In this document: positions 7,895 through 16,198 of the stretch, one piece after another | Layout: the number at the start of each line of letters is the position of its first letter | Position numbering within the stretch: position 1 is the stretch's first letter | Assembly (NCBI RefSeq): GCF_003148495.1 | Contig: NZ_QGGH01000001.1 | Span: 1,508,347-1,572,346 of the forward strand | Direction of reading: 5' to 3' | Source: Mesorhizobium loti | Lineage (GTDB): Bacteria; Pseudomonadota; Alphaproteobacteria; Rhizobiales; Rhizobiaceae | Length of the DNA: 64,000 bases | Made by a program: the position numbers and the translations under genes | The notes under the pieces: model-generated | Database searches by the model: none | The model's input: the letters and a program-made list of their open reading frames with translations, nothing else | Told to the model about the DNA's origin: nothing

Positions 7895-8866
7895 TCACTG
7901 CCGCCCCCGCATCGTAATAAACGCGCCGAACATCACCACGGCGACCATGATGGCGCCTTCGATGATGGCGGTGACGTTGGGGTCGATGGCGAGCAGCGTG
8001 AGGTCCGTGCGCACCAGACGCAGCACGAAGACGGCAACGATGGGGCCGAGCAGGCCGCCCTTGCCGCCGCCGAGCGCCACACCGCCCAGCACCACCGCCG
8101 CGACGCTGGCGAGCAGATAGGGGCCGGGAATGGGCGCGCCGATGCCGGTGCTCATGGTCAGCGCCAGCCCGCCCATGGCCGCGAACAGGCCCGACAGCGC
8201 ATAGGCGATGATGCGGGTGCGCTTGACAGGCACGCCCGAGCGGAACGCAGCCAGCTCGCTCGAGCCGATGGCATAGATGGAGAGGCCGAGGCGCGAGCGC
8301 CGGAGCGGTATCCAGATGATGCACAGGCAGACGATCAGCACCAGCAGCGCCTTCGGCAGCCAGGCGTCGATGCTGTCGGGCAGGCCCGGTATCGGCACGG
8401 TGCCCGAGATCAGCCCCTTCAGCCATTCGGCGGCGCCGCCACCCGGCGCGTCGAGCACCAGCAGGGCAGCGCCCTGCAGCACGAACAAAGTGGCCAGCGT
8501 GACGACGATGTCGGGCACGCGGGTGACGACGATCAGCATGCCGTTGACGGCGCCGAGCACGAAACCCATGGCCAGCACGAAGGGCACCACGAACAGCGCG
8601 TATTCTTCCGAGGCGCCGGCCATCATCGAAGCGGCGGTGACGCTGGTCAGCGCCATCATGGCGGCGACCGACAGGTCGATGCCGCCGGCGATGACCACGA
8701 CCGTCTGCGCGGCGACGGCGAAAGCGTAAGGCAAAACGGCGCGTGCGAGCGAGCCGAAATCGCCGCTGCCATAGGCCGGCTGGATCAGTTTGGTGATGAT
8801 GAACAGGGCGACGAAGAGGGCGAACAAGCCTGATACCCAGCCCTGGCGGCGCAGGAAATGGCTCAT
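7895..8866 (-). CDS. Sugar ABC transporter permease (RbsC family), permease 2
   Basis: A 323-residue permease with about nine hydrophobic segments, the GGIDLSVAAM signature and the late LGGVALGGGKGG motif of the sugar BPD_transp_2 family. Its ATG overlaps the ATPase stop by four bases (ATGA), so the two are translationally coupled. With permease 1 it likely forms a heterodimer, the usual arrangement when two RbsC-type genes follow one RbsA-type ATPase. Confidence 0.9.
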   Translation of the reverse strand: MSHFLRRQGWVSGLFALFVALFIITKLIQPAYGSGDFGSLARAVLPYAFAVAAQTVVVIAGGIDLSVAAMMALTSVTAASMMAGASEEYALFVVPFVLAMGFVLGAVNGMLIVVTRVPDIVVTLATLFVLQGAALLVLDAPGGGAAEWLKGLISGTVPIPGLPDSIDAWLPKALLVLIVCLCIIWIPLRRSRLGLSIYAIGSSELAAFRSGVPVKRTRIIAYALSGLFAAMGGLALTMSTGIGAPIPGPYLLASVAAVVLGGVALGGGKGGLLGPIVAVFVLRLVRTDLTLLAIDPNVTAIIEGAIMVAVVMFGAFITMRGRQ

Positions 8867-10404
8867 GGGTTCGTCCCCGAAGACGGGGACTGGGGATCGG
8901 CCAATATGCCGATATCGGCCTTGGCGCCGCGCGGCAGGCCGTAGGCGGCGCGCATCAGCGCCGGTTCGTCGGCCTCTTCTACGGGGAAGATGTCGACGAC
9001 GCGGCCGCCGAAGATGACGATGACGCGGTCGCAGACACGCTGCACCTCTTCCAGCTCGGAGGTGTAGAACAGCACCGACTTGCCGTTGCCGGCGAGCTCG
9101 CGCACCAGATGATAGATCTCCTGCTTGGTGCCGACATCGATGCCGCGCGTCGGGTCGAAGCACAGGATGGTGCGGGCGTCTGCCGCGATCCAGCGGGCGA
9201 TCGTCACCTTCTGCTGGTTGCCGCCGGACAGGCGCTGCACCTCGCCTTGCGCGCGGGTGTCGATCTGCAGCCGCTCGATGGCGCTGACCACCTTGGCGCG
9301 CTCGCGGCGCATGTTGATCGGCCCCCAGTTGCGCAGCGCGGCGCTGAAGGGCAGGGCGATGTTCTCGCGCACCGAGCGCTGCATGGCCAGCGCCTCGGCA
9401 CGGTCGCCCGGCACATAGGCGATGCCGGCGCGGATGGCGTCGATCGGGTGCGAGAATTTTGCGGGGCTGCCGTCGACTTCGATGGTGCCGCCCGATGGCC
9501 GGATCGAACCGGCAAGGGCGGAAAACAGCTCGTCCTGGCCTTGGCCTTCGAGCGCGACGACGCCCGCGACCTCGCCGTCGGCGAGATCGAAGGAGACGTC
9601 GTTGAGCTTGGTGCCGACGCGCAGGTTGCGCACGGCAAGCCTGGGACGGGCAGGGGCGGGCGCTGCCTTCTGGGCGGCGCTGCGCGCGGCGACATGGGTC
9701 TTGACGATGCGGGTGCCGAGCATCAGCTCGACGATCTTTTCCTCGACGCCCGGCACGATGTCGACGACGCCGACGGTCTCGCCGTCGCGCAGCACGGTGG
9801 CGCGGTCGCACAGTGCCGAGATTTCGACGAAGCGGTGCGAGATGAAGATCACCGCACGGCCGCTGTCGCCCTGGCGGCGCACCACTTCCAGCACCTTTTC
9901 GGCGAGGTTGGCGGGCAGTGCGGCGGTCATCTCGTCGAGCAGCAGCACGTCGGGCTCGACGGCCAGCGCACGCGCCAGATCGAGCACGCGCAGCACGGCC
10001 AGCGGGATGTCGCGCGCGGTGTCGCGGATATCGAGGTCGGGAATGCCGAGTTCGCGCACCCAGGCGCGGAACGGCTCGACCGGCGTGCCGGTCAGCCGCA
10101 GATTGGACAGCACGTCGAGATCGGGGATCAGCGACGGTTCCTGATAGACGGGCAGCAGGCCGGCGCGGCGCGCGGCGGCGGGCGAGCGTATGTCGCGCGC
10201 CTCGCCCCGGATCAGGATGCGGCCGGCATTGGCAGAAATAGCGCCGGTCAGGATTTTCACCAGCGTCGACTTGCCGGCGCCATTGGCGCCCATCAGGGCG
10301 TGCACCTCGCCGGGCAGGACGGACAGCGACGCGTTGCGAAGGGCCGCAACCGCGCCGTAATTCTTGGCGACGCCCGTGGCGTCGAGGAGGGGGTTGCTGG
10401 TCAA
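8863..10404 (-). CDS. Sugar ABC transporter ATP-binding protein (RbsA type, two ABC domains)
   Basis: A 513-residue tandem ABC ATPase. The first domain has Walker A GANGAGKST at 39-47 and a LLLDEMTAAL Walker B. The second has a degenerate P-loop (ALEGQGQDEL), as is normal for RbsA-type second halves, but an intact LSGGNQQK signature and CFDPTRGIDVGTK Walker B. The frame opens with TTG (10404); no in-frame ATG lies upstream before a stop, so a TTG start is likely. It energises the two downstream permeases. An inverted mosaic repeat separates it from the binding-protein gene. Confidence 0.9.
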   Translation of the reverse strand: MTSNPLLDATGVAKNYGAVAALRNASLSVLPGEVHALMGANGAGKSTLVKILTGAISANAGRILIRGEARDIRSPAAARRAGLLPVYQEPSLIPDLDVLSNLRLTGTPVEPFRAWVRELGIPDLDIRDTARDIPLAVLRVLDLARALAVEPDVLLLDEMTAALPANLAEKVLEVVRRQGDSGRAVIFISHRFVEISALCDRATVLRDGETVGVVDIVPGVEEKIVELMLGTRIVKTHVAARSAAQKAAPAPARPRLAVRNLRVGTKLNDVSFDLADGEVAGVVALEGQGQDELFSALAGSIRPSGGTIEVDGSPAKFSHPIDAIRAGIAYVPGDRAEALAMQRSVRENIALPFSAALRNWGPINMRRERAKVVSAIERLQIDTRAQGEVQRLSGGNQQKVTIARWIAADARTILCFDPTRGIDVGTKQEIYHLVRELAGNGKSVLFYTSELEEVQRVCDRVIVIFGGRVVDIFPVEEADEPALMRAAYGLPRGAKADIGILADPQSPSSGTNP

Positions 10405-10448
10405 ATGGTTTGGGTCTCGATTCAGATGGCAGCTATCGCGTGTGGAGA

Positions 10449-10596
10449 GGCCCCCTCATCCGGCCGCTTCGCGTCCACCTTCTCCCCGTGGGGGAGAAGA
10501 GGCTGGCGCTCGTGCCGGCTCCTCTCCCCTCGGGGAGAGGTCGGATTGCCCCGAATTGCCCTTCGCAATTCGGTTGGCAATCCGGGTGAGGGGGCC
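10449..10596 (+). repeat. RIME-like mosaic intergenic repeat, copy B
   Basis: About 148 bases between the binding-protein and ATPase genes, nearly identical to the reverse complement of copy A at 7701-7850. It contains TTCTCCCCGTGGGGGAGAA and CTCTCCCCTCGGGGAGAG hairpins and an AATTGCCCTTCGCAATT hairpin. Its site, just after the highly expressed binding-protein gene, would let it act as an mRNA 3' stabiliser or partial terminator. Confidence 0.85.
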
Positions 10597-10643
10597 TTCC
10601 CATATGTGACTTCCCCGCCTTGTGAGGCAGGGCTATCGGAGAC

Positions 10644-11678
10644 TTATTCCCCCGGCCCCTTGCACGCCACGATCTGCTCCTTCGTATATGTCGTCCAGTC
10701 CGGGATCGAGATCGAGACCGGCCATTCGGGGCTCAGCGACGGGTCGGCGGCGGCCTTCAGCTTGGCCTTGCCTTCCTCGGTGGCGTTCTCCCACAGCTGC
10801 GGCTCGACCAGCACGGTCTGCTGGGCCGGCTTCTTGCCGTCGAGGATCTGCAGGGCGAGCGTCACGCCGGCGCCGCCGATCGAGCCGGGGTTGGTGACCG
10901 CGGCACCGACGAGGCCCTTGACCGAGCTCAGCTGGCCGACGAAGCCGGCATTGTCGGCGCCGACCACCGGCACCAGCGGGGCCTGCGACTCGACCAGCGC
11001 GTCGACGATGACGTTGTCGATGCCGGAGGTCCACACGCCGTTGATCGGCGTGCCGGTGGCGAGGAAGGACAGCATCTGCTGCTTGGCCTGGTCCTGCTGC
11101 CAGCCGGTGAAGACTTCCTGCGCGACCTTTACGTCGGGGGATTCGGCCAACGCCTTCTTGAAGCCCTTGTCGCGGTCGCTGTCGGCCGACGCGCCAGCGG
11201 CGCCACGCATGTAGAACACGTCGCCCTTGCCGCCCATCTGCTGGAACAGCCATTTGGCGCCGAGATAGGCGTACTGTTCCTGGTTGTTGGAGATGATGTA
11301 GGCCGACGGCTCGGTGACCGCCTGGTCGACGGCAACGACGACGATGCCGGCTTTGGTGGCTTCCTCGAGGCCCGCCTTGATGCCGGCCGGATCGGCCGGG
11401 TTGACGACGATGGCGTCGACCTTGGCGCTGATCAGATTGCGGATGTCTTCAAGCTGGCCGGCGGCATCGGTGTTGCGGTGGGCGATGTTGAGCTTGGCGA
11501 CCTCGCCGGATGCCAGCGCCTGCGCCTTCATGGCGCAGACCATCTCCTCGCGCCAGCCATTGCCCTGCACGGTGTTGGAGATGCCGATCGTGTATTTGCC
11601 CGCGGCGGACGAGACGCCCACCGAGGCCAGCAAGGCAGCACCGGCAAGCAGCGGGACCATGGTCAGGATTTTCTTCAT
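10644..11678 (-). CDS. Sugar ABC transporter periplasmic substrate-binding protein
   Basis: A 344-residue type I periplasmic binding protein (Peripla_BP_4). The start at 11678 has a GGAGG ten bases upstream, and the N-terminus is a clear Sec signal peptide (MKK, hydrophobic core, SSAAG cleavage zone). Mature motifs include IGISNTVQGNGWREEM, NPADPAGI and GADNAGFVGQL. First gene of the leftward importer operon. The binding-site residues do not let me name the sugar; the enzymes downstream on the far side of this locus favour a hexitol, hexuronate or related compound. Confidence 0.9.
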   Translation of the reverse strand: MKKILTMVPLLAGAALLASVGVSSAAGKYTIGISNTVQGNGWREEMVCAMKAQALASGEVAKLNIAHRNTDAAGQLEDIRNLISAKVDAIVVNPADPAGIKAGLEEATKAGIVVVAVDQAVTEPSAYIISNNQEQYAYLGAKWLFQQMGGKGDVFYMRGAAGASADSDRDKGFKKALAESPDVKVAQEVFTGWQQDQAKQQMLSFLATGTPINGVWTSGIDNVIVDALVESQAPLVPVVGADNAGFVGQLSSVKGLVGAAVTNPGSIGGAGVTLALQILDGKKPAQQTVLVEPQLWENATEEGKAKLKAAADPSLSPEWPVSISIPDWTTYTKEQIVACKGPGE

Positions 11679-11844
11679 TTCAGTACTCCTCCACATTGTT
11701 TTTCAGTTCAGTTCCAAGTCGTTGAAGCGCATTGCTTGGAAAGTGATTCAGGCGCTGCGCTTCAAGTCGTTGTCCTCCACATGTCGTTGCCGACCTGTAT
11801 TCTTGTCCGATGCATGTCGGTTTGGGCGACATGCATTTGTGCCG

Positions 11845-12759
11845 TCATTTGACGAAGGGCCGCAGCACGTCGCGGGCGAGCAGAAAACCCCGCTTGACCT
11901 GGTCGTCGCTGCCTTCAAATCGCCTGTCCTCGTGTTCGATGATGACCGATCCGTCGTAACCGGCGCGGTAGAGGCCGGAGAAGAAGCCGCTCCAGTCGAC
12001 ATCGCCGAGCCCCGGCATGCGCGGCACCTGCCAGCCTATGCCAGCCGAGAGGATTCCGCGCTCGTACAAACCATCATGATCAATCATCAAATCCTTGGCG
12101 TGGACATGCAGCATGTAGGGGCCGAATTCCCTGATGAAGCGGGCCTGGTCGATCATCTGCCAAACCAGGTGTGACGGGTCGAAATTCATGCCGACATCGC
12201 CGCCCCAGGCTTCCAGGATGCGGCGCCAGACCTGCGGCGAATAGGCGATGTTGTGCCCGCCCGGCCACTCGTCATAGCTGAAGATCATCGGGCAGTTCTC
12301 GAAGGCGAGTTTTACACCATGCTCGCGCGCATGGGCGACGATTTCGGGCCAGACCTTGAGCGCCTCCTGCCAGTTGACGTCGACGGTCTTCGAGGCATCG
12401 CCGCCGCAGAAGGTGTTGACGACAGGCACGCCCATATTGGCGGCCAGCACGATCACCTTCTTCAGATGGGCGATCACGTCGTCGCGGTGAGCGGCATCGG
12501 GGTGCAGCGGGTTGGGGTAGTAGCCGAGACCGGAGACCGACAGGTTCTTCTCCGCCAGCGAAGCGACGATTTCTTTCGCCTGCGCGGCGGAGGTCGAGGC
12601 GGCGTCGATATGGCCGGTTCCGGCATAGCGGCGGCTGGCGCCGGAGGATTTCGGCCAGCAGGCGATTTCCAGCGCCTCGAAGCCGGCCGCGCTTGCCCAG
12701 CCGGCAACCTCGCCAAGCGACGTCTCCGCGAACGGTGCGGTGAGCACTCCAAGTTTCAT
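11845..12759 (-). CDS. Sugar phosphate isomerase/epimerase (xylose isomerase-like TIM barrel)
   Basis: A 304-residue AP_endonuc_2/IolE-type TIM barrel. Candidate metal ligands are Glu in KLAFENCP, Asp/His in MNFDPSHLVWQ, His in MLHVHAKD and Glu in VIIEHED. Such enzymes epimerise or isomerise keto-sugars. It follows the SDR and mannitol-dehydrogenase-family genes in the same direction and precedes the importer, so it likely acts on the imported sugar. The start has GGGGAGGCAGT just before the ATG. Confidence 0.87.
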   Translation of the reverse strand: MKLGVLTAPFAETSLGEVAGWASAAGFEALEIACWPKSSGASRRYAGTGHIDAASTSAAQAKEIVASLAEKNLSVSGLGYYPNPLHPDAAHRDDVIAHLKKVIVLAANMGVPVVNTFCGGDASKTVDVNWQEALKVWPEIVAHAREHGVKLAFENCPMIFSYDEWPGGHNIAYSPQVWRRILEAWGGDVGMNFDPSHLVWQMIDQARFIREFGPYMLHVHAKDLMIDHDGLYERGILSAGIGWQVPRMPGLGDVDWSGFFSGLYRAGYDGSVIIEHEDRRFEGSDDQVKRGFLLARDVLRPFVK

Positions 12760-12797
12760 ACTGCCTCCCCTGGTCGTGAATTCACGACCGACTAGTA

Positions 12798-14327
12798 CTA
12801 TGCAGATCGAGCCGGCCGCTTCAACCGTGTGGTGTCGGCTTGTTTCAGATTGCGCCTGACGGTTGCCATCGGATCGTCCGAAAGCAGCCCATCGAGCGCC
12901 GATGTTACGGCCTTGCGGAACGTCTCGTTCGCGGCAAGGCCGGGGTCGAAAATCGTGTCGATGGCAAGGATGCCGGCCACCAGTGCCTTCGCATCGCGGC
13001 CGGTTGCGTCGGCAATCGCGGCGACCTTGCCGGCATAGGGATCCGACACCGGCCAGCGTTTGCCGAATTTTTCCGAGGCCTGGATCAGATAGGCCATCCA
13101 GCCCGCGACAGGGATCGACAGCAGCGCGATGCTTTCGCCCTGGCGCAAGCGGTCGCGGATCGGGTTGAGCAGGCGCTGGACGATCTTCTGCGAGCCGTCG
13201 GTGGCGATCTGGTGGTTGCGGTGGCGGATGGCGGTGTTGCGCAAGCGGCTGAGGCTCTGCTCGACATAGGCCAGCGGCTCCATGCCTGGCACCGGCGTCA
13301 GTGTCGGCAGCGTTTCCTCGACAAGCATGCGCTTGATGAAGGCCGCCAGCAGCGGGTCGGCAATCGCATCCGATGTGTGTTCGAGGCCCGCCAGAACGCC
13401 GAGCGTGGCCAGCGTCGTCTGGGCGCCGTTGAGCACCCGCATCTTGAGATGCTCGAACGGCGTGACGTCGTCGACGAAGGTCGCCCCGACCAGATCCCAG
13501 CGCGGCACGCGGCCGGCGAATTTTCGTTCGATCACCCACTGCCGGAACGGCTCGCCGACAGCAACGGCGGCATCGCGGTAGCCGAACCACTGCTCGACGC
13601 TGTCGAGATCATCCTGCGTCACCGCCGGCGCGATGCGGTCGACCATGGCCGAGGGGAAGGTGGTATGGCCCGCGATCCAGTCGGCCAAACCATTGCCGCG
13701 CCGTTCGGCAAATGTCCGCACGGCGGTCTCGAGGATCACGCCATTGGTCGGAATGTTGTCGCAGGAGAGCAGCGTCAGCGGCCGGCCGTGCGTCGCCCGG
13801 CGCAGTTCCAGCGCCTGCGCCAATAGACCGGGCACACTGCGTGGCGCTTCGGGGTTGGCGAGGTCGTGGATGATATCGGGATGGCTAAGGTCGAGTTCGC
13901 CGCTCGACGGGATGTGGCAATAGCCCTTTTCGGTCACCGTCATCGTCACCAGCTCGATATCAGGTGACGACAAAACGGCGAGTGCCGGCGCGGCACTTGC
14001 CTGGCTGTCGACCACTTCCAGGATGCTGCCGATGACGCGCGCCTCGATATGGCTGTTCTCGCGGATGAGCCTTGTGTAGAGCCCGCTCTGCCGGCCGAGC
14101 GTCTCAGTGAGGCTGGGCGGGCGGATGTTGATGCCGATCACGCCCCAGCGGTCGAAATGGAGCGACAAGAGGTCATCGGTGTATTCGGCCTGATGGCAAC
14201 GATGGAAGGCGCCGACGCCGAGATGCGCCATCCCAGCGGCGAGCGCCGCGCGGTGATAGGCCGGTGTCTGGACAGCGGCGGGAAGTCTTTCCAGCAGTGC
14301 CGGGCTGAGCGTTTCGATGGCGCTCAC
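12798..14327 (-). CDS. Mannitol dehydrogenase / fructuronate reductase family protein
   Basis: A 509-residue polyol-specific long-chain dehydrogenase that starts with GTG overlapping the SDR stop by four bases (GTGA). The N-terminal domain has the NAD-binding HLGVGAFHR motif near 35-43. In the catalytic domain Asn191 (SCDNIPTNG), Lys295 and Asn300 (KMRVLNG) are at the positions known for mannitol 2-dehydrogenase, but residue 303, normally His, is Gln (NGAQTT). These enzymes interconvert mannitol/fructose, mannonate/fructuronate or arabitol/xylulose. The substitution may change substrate or rate. Tight coupling with the SDR points to consecutive oxidations of one polyol. Confidence 0.88.
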   Translation of the reverse strand: MSAIETLSPALLERLPAAVQTPAYHRAALAAGMAHLGVGAFHRCHQAEYTDDLLSLHFDRWGVIGINIRPPSLTETLGRQSGLYTRLIRENSHIEARVIGSILEVVDSQASAAPALAVLSSPDIELVTMTVTEKGYCHIPSSGELDLSHPDIIHDLANPEAPRSVPGLLAQALELRRATHGRPLTLLSCDNIPTNGVILETAVRTFAERRGNGLADWIAGHTTFPSAMVDRIAPAVTQDDLDSVEQWFGYRDAAVAVGEPFRQWVIERKFAGRVPRWDLVGATFVDDVTPFEHLKMRVLNGAQTTLATLGVLAGLEHTSDAIADPLLAAFIKRMLVEETLPTLTPVPGMEPLAYVEQSLSRLRNTAIRHRNHQIATDGSQKIVQRLLNPIRDRLRQGESIALLSIPVAGWMAYLIQASEKFGKRWPVSDPYAGKVAAIADATGRDAKALVAGILAIDTIFDPGLAANETFRKAVTSALDGLLSDDPMATVRRNLKQADTTRLKRPARSA

Positions 14328-15106
14328 CGGTTCGCCCCGATCACCCACTGTTCCTGGTCGACCAGCGTGCCGGTCATCGGCCCGGCGGCATCCGAAAGCA
14401 GGAAGACGGCGAGGTTCGCGATATCGCTCGTCGAGAACAGGCGGCCGAAAGGCTGCGAGGCGTTGGCGGCATCGAGCCAGCCAGGGCCATTGCCCAGCGT
14501 GTCGGCCTGCATGGCGCGTTCGGCCGGCGTGTCGGTCCAACCGACATTGATGCCGTTGACGCGGATGCGGTCGAAGCGGTGAGCGTTGGCGGCATTCTTG
14601 GTCAGCGTCGCCAGCGCGCCCTTGCTGGCGGAATAGACGGCGAGTTCCGGCGAGCCGCAATGGGCGTTGATCGACAGGATGTTGACAATGGCGCCACCCT
14701 GGCCCCGCTTCTTCATGTCTGCAATCGCCGCCTGCATCAGGAAGAACGGCGCGCGCGCGTTGACCGCGAACAGCGAGGCCCAGTCGTCGAGGTCGGCATC
14801 GAGGAAGGAGGCGCGGTCGGTCAGGCCGGCGGCGTTGACCAGCGCATCGATGCGGCCGAAGCGGTCGATGCAGGCCTGCGCCAAAAGGGCAGGGGTTGCC
14901 GGGTCGGCGAGGTCGGCGGCGACGAAGATTGTCGGCGTGCCCAATTGCGAAAGCTCCGCCGCCACAGCGTCGCCGCGCACCTTCTCGCGCCCGGTGATCA
15001 GCAGGCCGCCGGCGCCGGAGCGCGCCAGCGTCTCGGCGATTGCGCGGCCGATGCCTTGCGTCGAGCCGGTGACCAGCGCCACCTTGCCGTTGAGTTGAAG
15101 CTCCAT
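14324..15106 (-). CDS. SDR family oxidoreductase
   Basis: A 260-residue classical short-chain dehydrogenase with TGSTQGIG at 13-20, NAAG at 91-94, Ser145, and Tyr158-x3-Lys162 (YSASK), so the catalytic set is complete. The start at 15106 has a strong GGGAGGAGG Shine-Dalgarno. It is the first gene of a leftward run that continues into the mannitol-dehydrogenase-family gene with a four-base overlap. A candidate RpiR operator lies 26 bases upstream of the start. It probably oxidises a sugar or polyol. Confidence 0.88.
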   Translation of the reverse strand: MELQLNGKVALVTGSTQGIGRAIAETLARSGAGGLLITGREKVRGDAVAAELSQLGTPTIFVAADLADPATPALLAQACIDRFGRIDALVNAAGLTDRASFLDADLDDWASLFAVNARAPFFLMQAAIADMKKRGQGGAIVNILSINAHCGSPELAVYSASKGALATLTKNAANAHRFDRIRVNGINVGWTDTPAERAMQADTLGNGPGWLDAANASQPFGRLFSTSDIANLAVFLLSDAAGPMTGTLVDQEQWVIGANR

Positions 15107-15131
15107 TCCTCCTCCCGGAACAAAGTTTCTA

Positions 15132-15148
15132 TTTTTTGAAATATGGAA
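15132..15148. promoter_or_regulatory. Candidate RpiR operator upstream of the SDR gene
   Basis: TTTTTTGAAATATGGAA lies between the SDR start and the rpiR-type gene. Thirteen of fifteen bases match a site at 16105-16119 on the other side of the regulator gene. The shared core ATATGGAA in both flanks of an RpiR gene suggests binding by that regulator. Confidence 0.45.
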
Positions 15149-15184
15149 CGGCAATTCCCGATAGTCAATTGTGCCAGTGGTACC

Positions 15185-16078
15185 TCATTTGGTGCGGCGC
15201 GCGGCGACGCCATGGACCAGCGCCATGCCGACGGCCAGCGACGCGGCCAGCGAGCGGAAGCCGGCGAAGTCGGACTCCACAACTTCCAGCCAGCTGTCCG
15301 ACAAAGGGATGAGCGGGCTGAAGGTGCTGTCGGTGATGGTGACGATGCAGGCCTGGCGCTCATGTGCCACCGCGACAAGGTCGGGCGTGATCGAATTGTA
15401 GGGGCTGAAGGAGACCGCCAGCACGGCATCCTGCCTGCCGATGCAGCCGACCTGGTCGATTGCAGTGGAGCCGACATTGTCGACCAGCACGTTGCGCACG
15501 CCTTGTTGCGAGAGCGTCAGCGATAGATAGGTGGTGACGGGAAAGGCGCGCTTGGAGCCGATGACGTAGATCAGGTCGGCGGCCGCCAGCAGCGCCACCA
15601 TCTTCTCGAAGCTCTCGACGTCGAAGCCGCTCTCGATGCGGCCAAGCGAGGCCTGTGAGGCGCCGACCATGCCGTGCAGGAAATGCAGATGAGCATTGGG
15701 CTCGGCCTCTGTCCGCTGCTCGCCGCGTCCTTCCGGCCACGACCCCTTGACGTGATCCTTGAACAGGCCCTGGAAATCGGAAAAGCCGGAGTAACCGAAG
15801 ATCTGGGCAAAGCGCACCAGCGTCGAGGGCTGCACGCCGGCCTGTGCCGCCACCTGCGCGATGGTGCCGAGCGCCACGTCGCTCGGATGCTGCCACAGGA
15901 AGATGGCGACCTGGCGCAGCCGCTTGGGGAAATGCACCGTGCCGGAAGAGAGCACCGCGCGCAGTTCCTCGTAGGTCTGTGGCTGGATGTAGCCGAGTGC
16001 CGCCAGCGAGCGCCCGCGCTTGCGCGTCGCCGCCTCGTCGGCAATCGACCGTCCCGATGTTTTGCCCGCCCCACTCAT
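15185..16078 (-). CDS. MurR/RpiR family transcriptional regulator
   Basis: A 297-residue protein with an N-terminal HTH_6 domain (IFLWQHPSDVALGTI, AQAGVQPSTLVRFAQ, FGYSGFSDFQ) and a C-terminal SIS sugar-phosphate-binding domain (IYVIGSKRAFPV, VLAVSFSPY, ACIVTITDS). RpiR proteins usually repress sugar catabolic genes until a sugar phosphate binds the SIS domain. It lies in the middle of the locus, upstream of the SDR run and divergent from the Gfo/Idh/MocA gene, so it is the likely local regulator. Confidence 0.92.
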   Translation of the reverse strand: MSGAGKTSGRSIADEAATRKRGRSLAALGYIQPQTYEELRAVLSSGTVHFPKRLRQVAIFLWQHPSDVALGTIAQVAAQAGVQPSTLVRFAQIFGYSGFSDFQGLFKDHVKGSWPEGRGEQRTEAEPNAHLHFLHGMVGASQASLGRIESGFDVESFEKMVALLAAADLIYVIGSKRAFPVTTYLSLTLSQQGVRNVLVDNVGSTAIDQVGCIGRQDAVLAVSFSPYNSITPDLVAVAHERQACIVTITDSTFSPLIPLSDSWLEVVESDFAGFRSLAASLAVGMALVHGVAARRTK

Positions 16079-16104
16079 GATTTCAGGCTAGCGCGGCACG
16101 ATCG

Positions 16105-16120
16105 TTTTACAATATGGAAA
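16105..16120. promoter_or_regulatory. Candidate RpiR operator in the rpiR/oxidoreductase divergent region
   Basis: TTTTACAATATGGAAA matches the 15132-15148 site and is followed by a second half-like TTGGAAATTG. It sits between the divergent RpiR-type and Gfo/Idh/MocA genes and could control both. Confidence 0.45.
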
Positions 16121-16198
16121 TTGGAAATTGTGTTCGAAAGTGCCGGCGGCGTCATAGGGTTGCACGTCGTCAAAATGGTCTGCCGGGAGGAGTGAAGA

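Noticed and set aside
9109..11214. Plus-strand open frame of 701 codons across the ABC transporter operon
   Set aside because: It is antisense to confident ATPase and binding-protein genes, has low-complexity composition and runs through an intergenic repeat.
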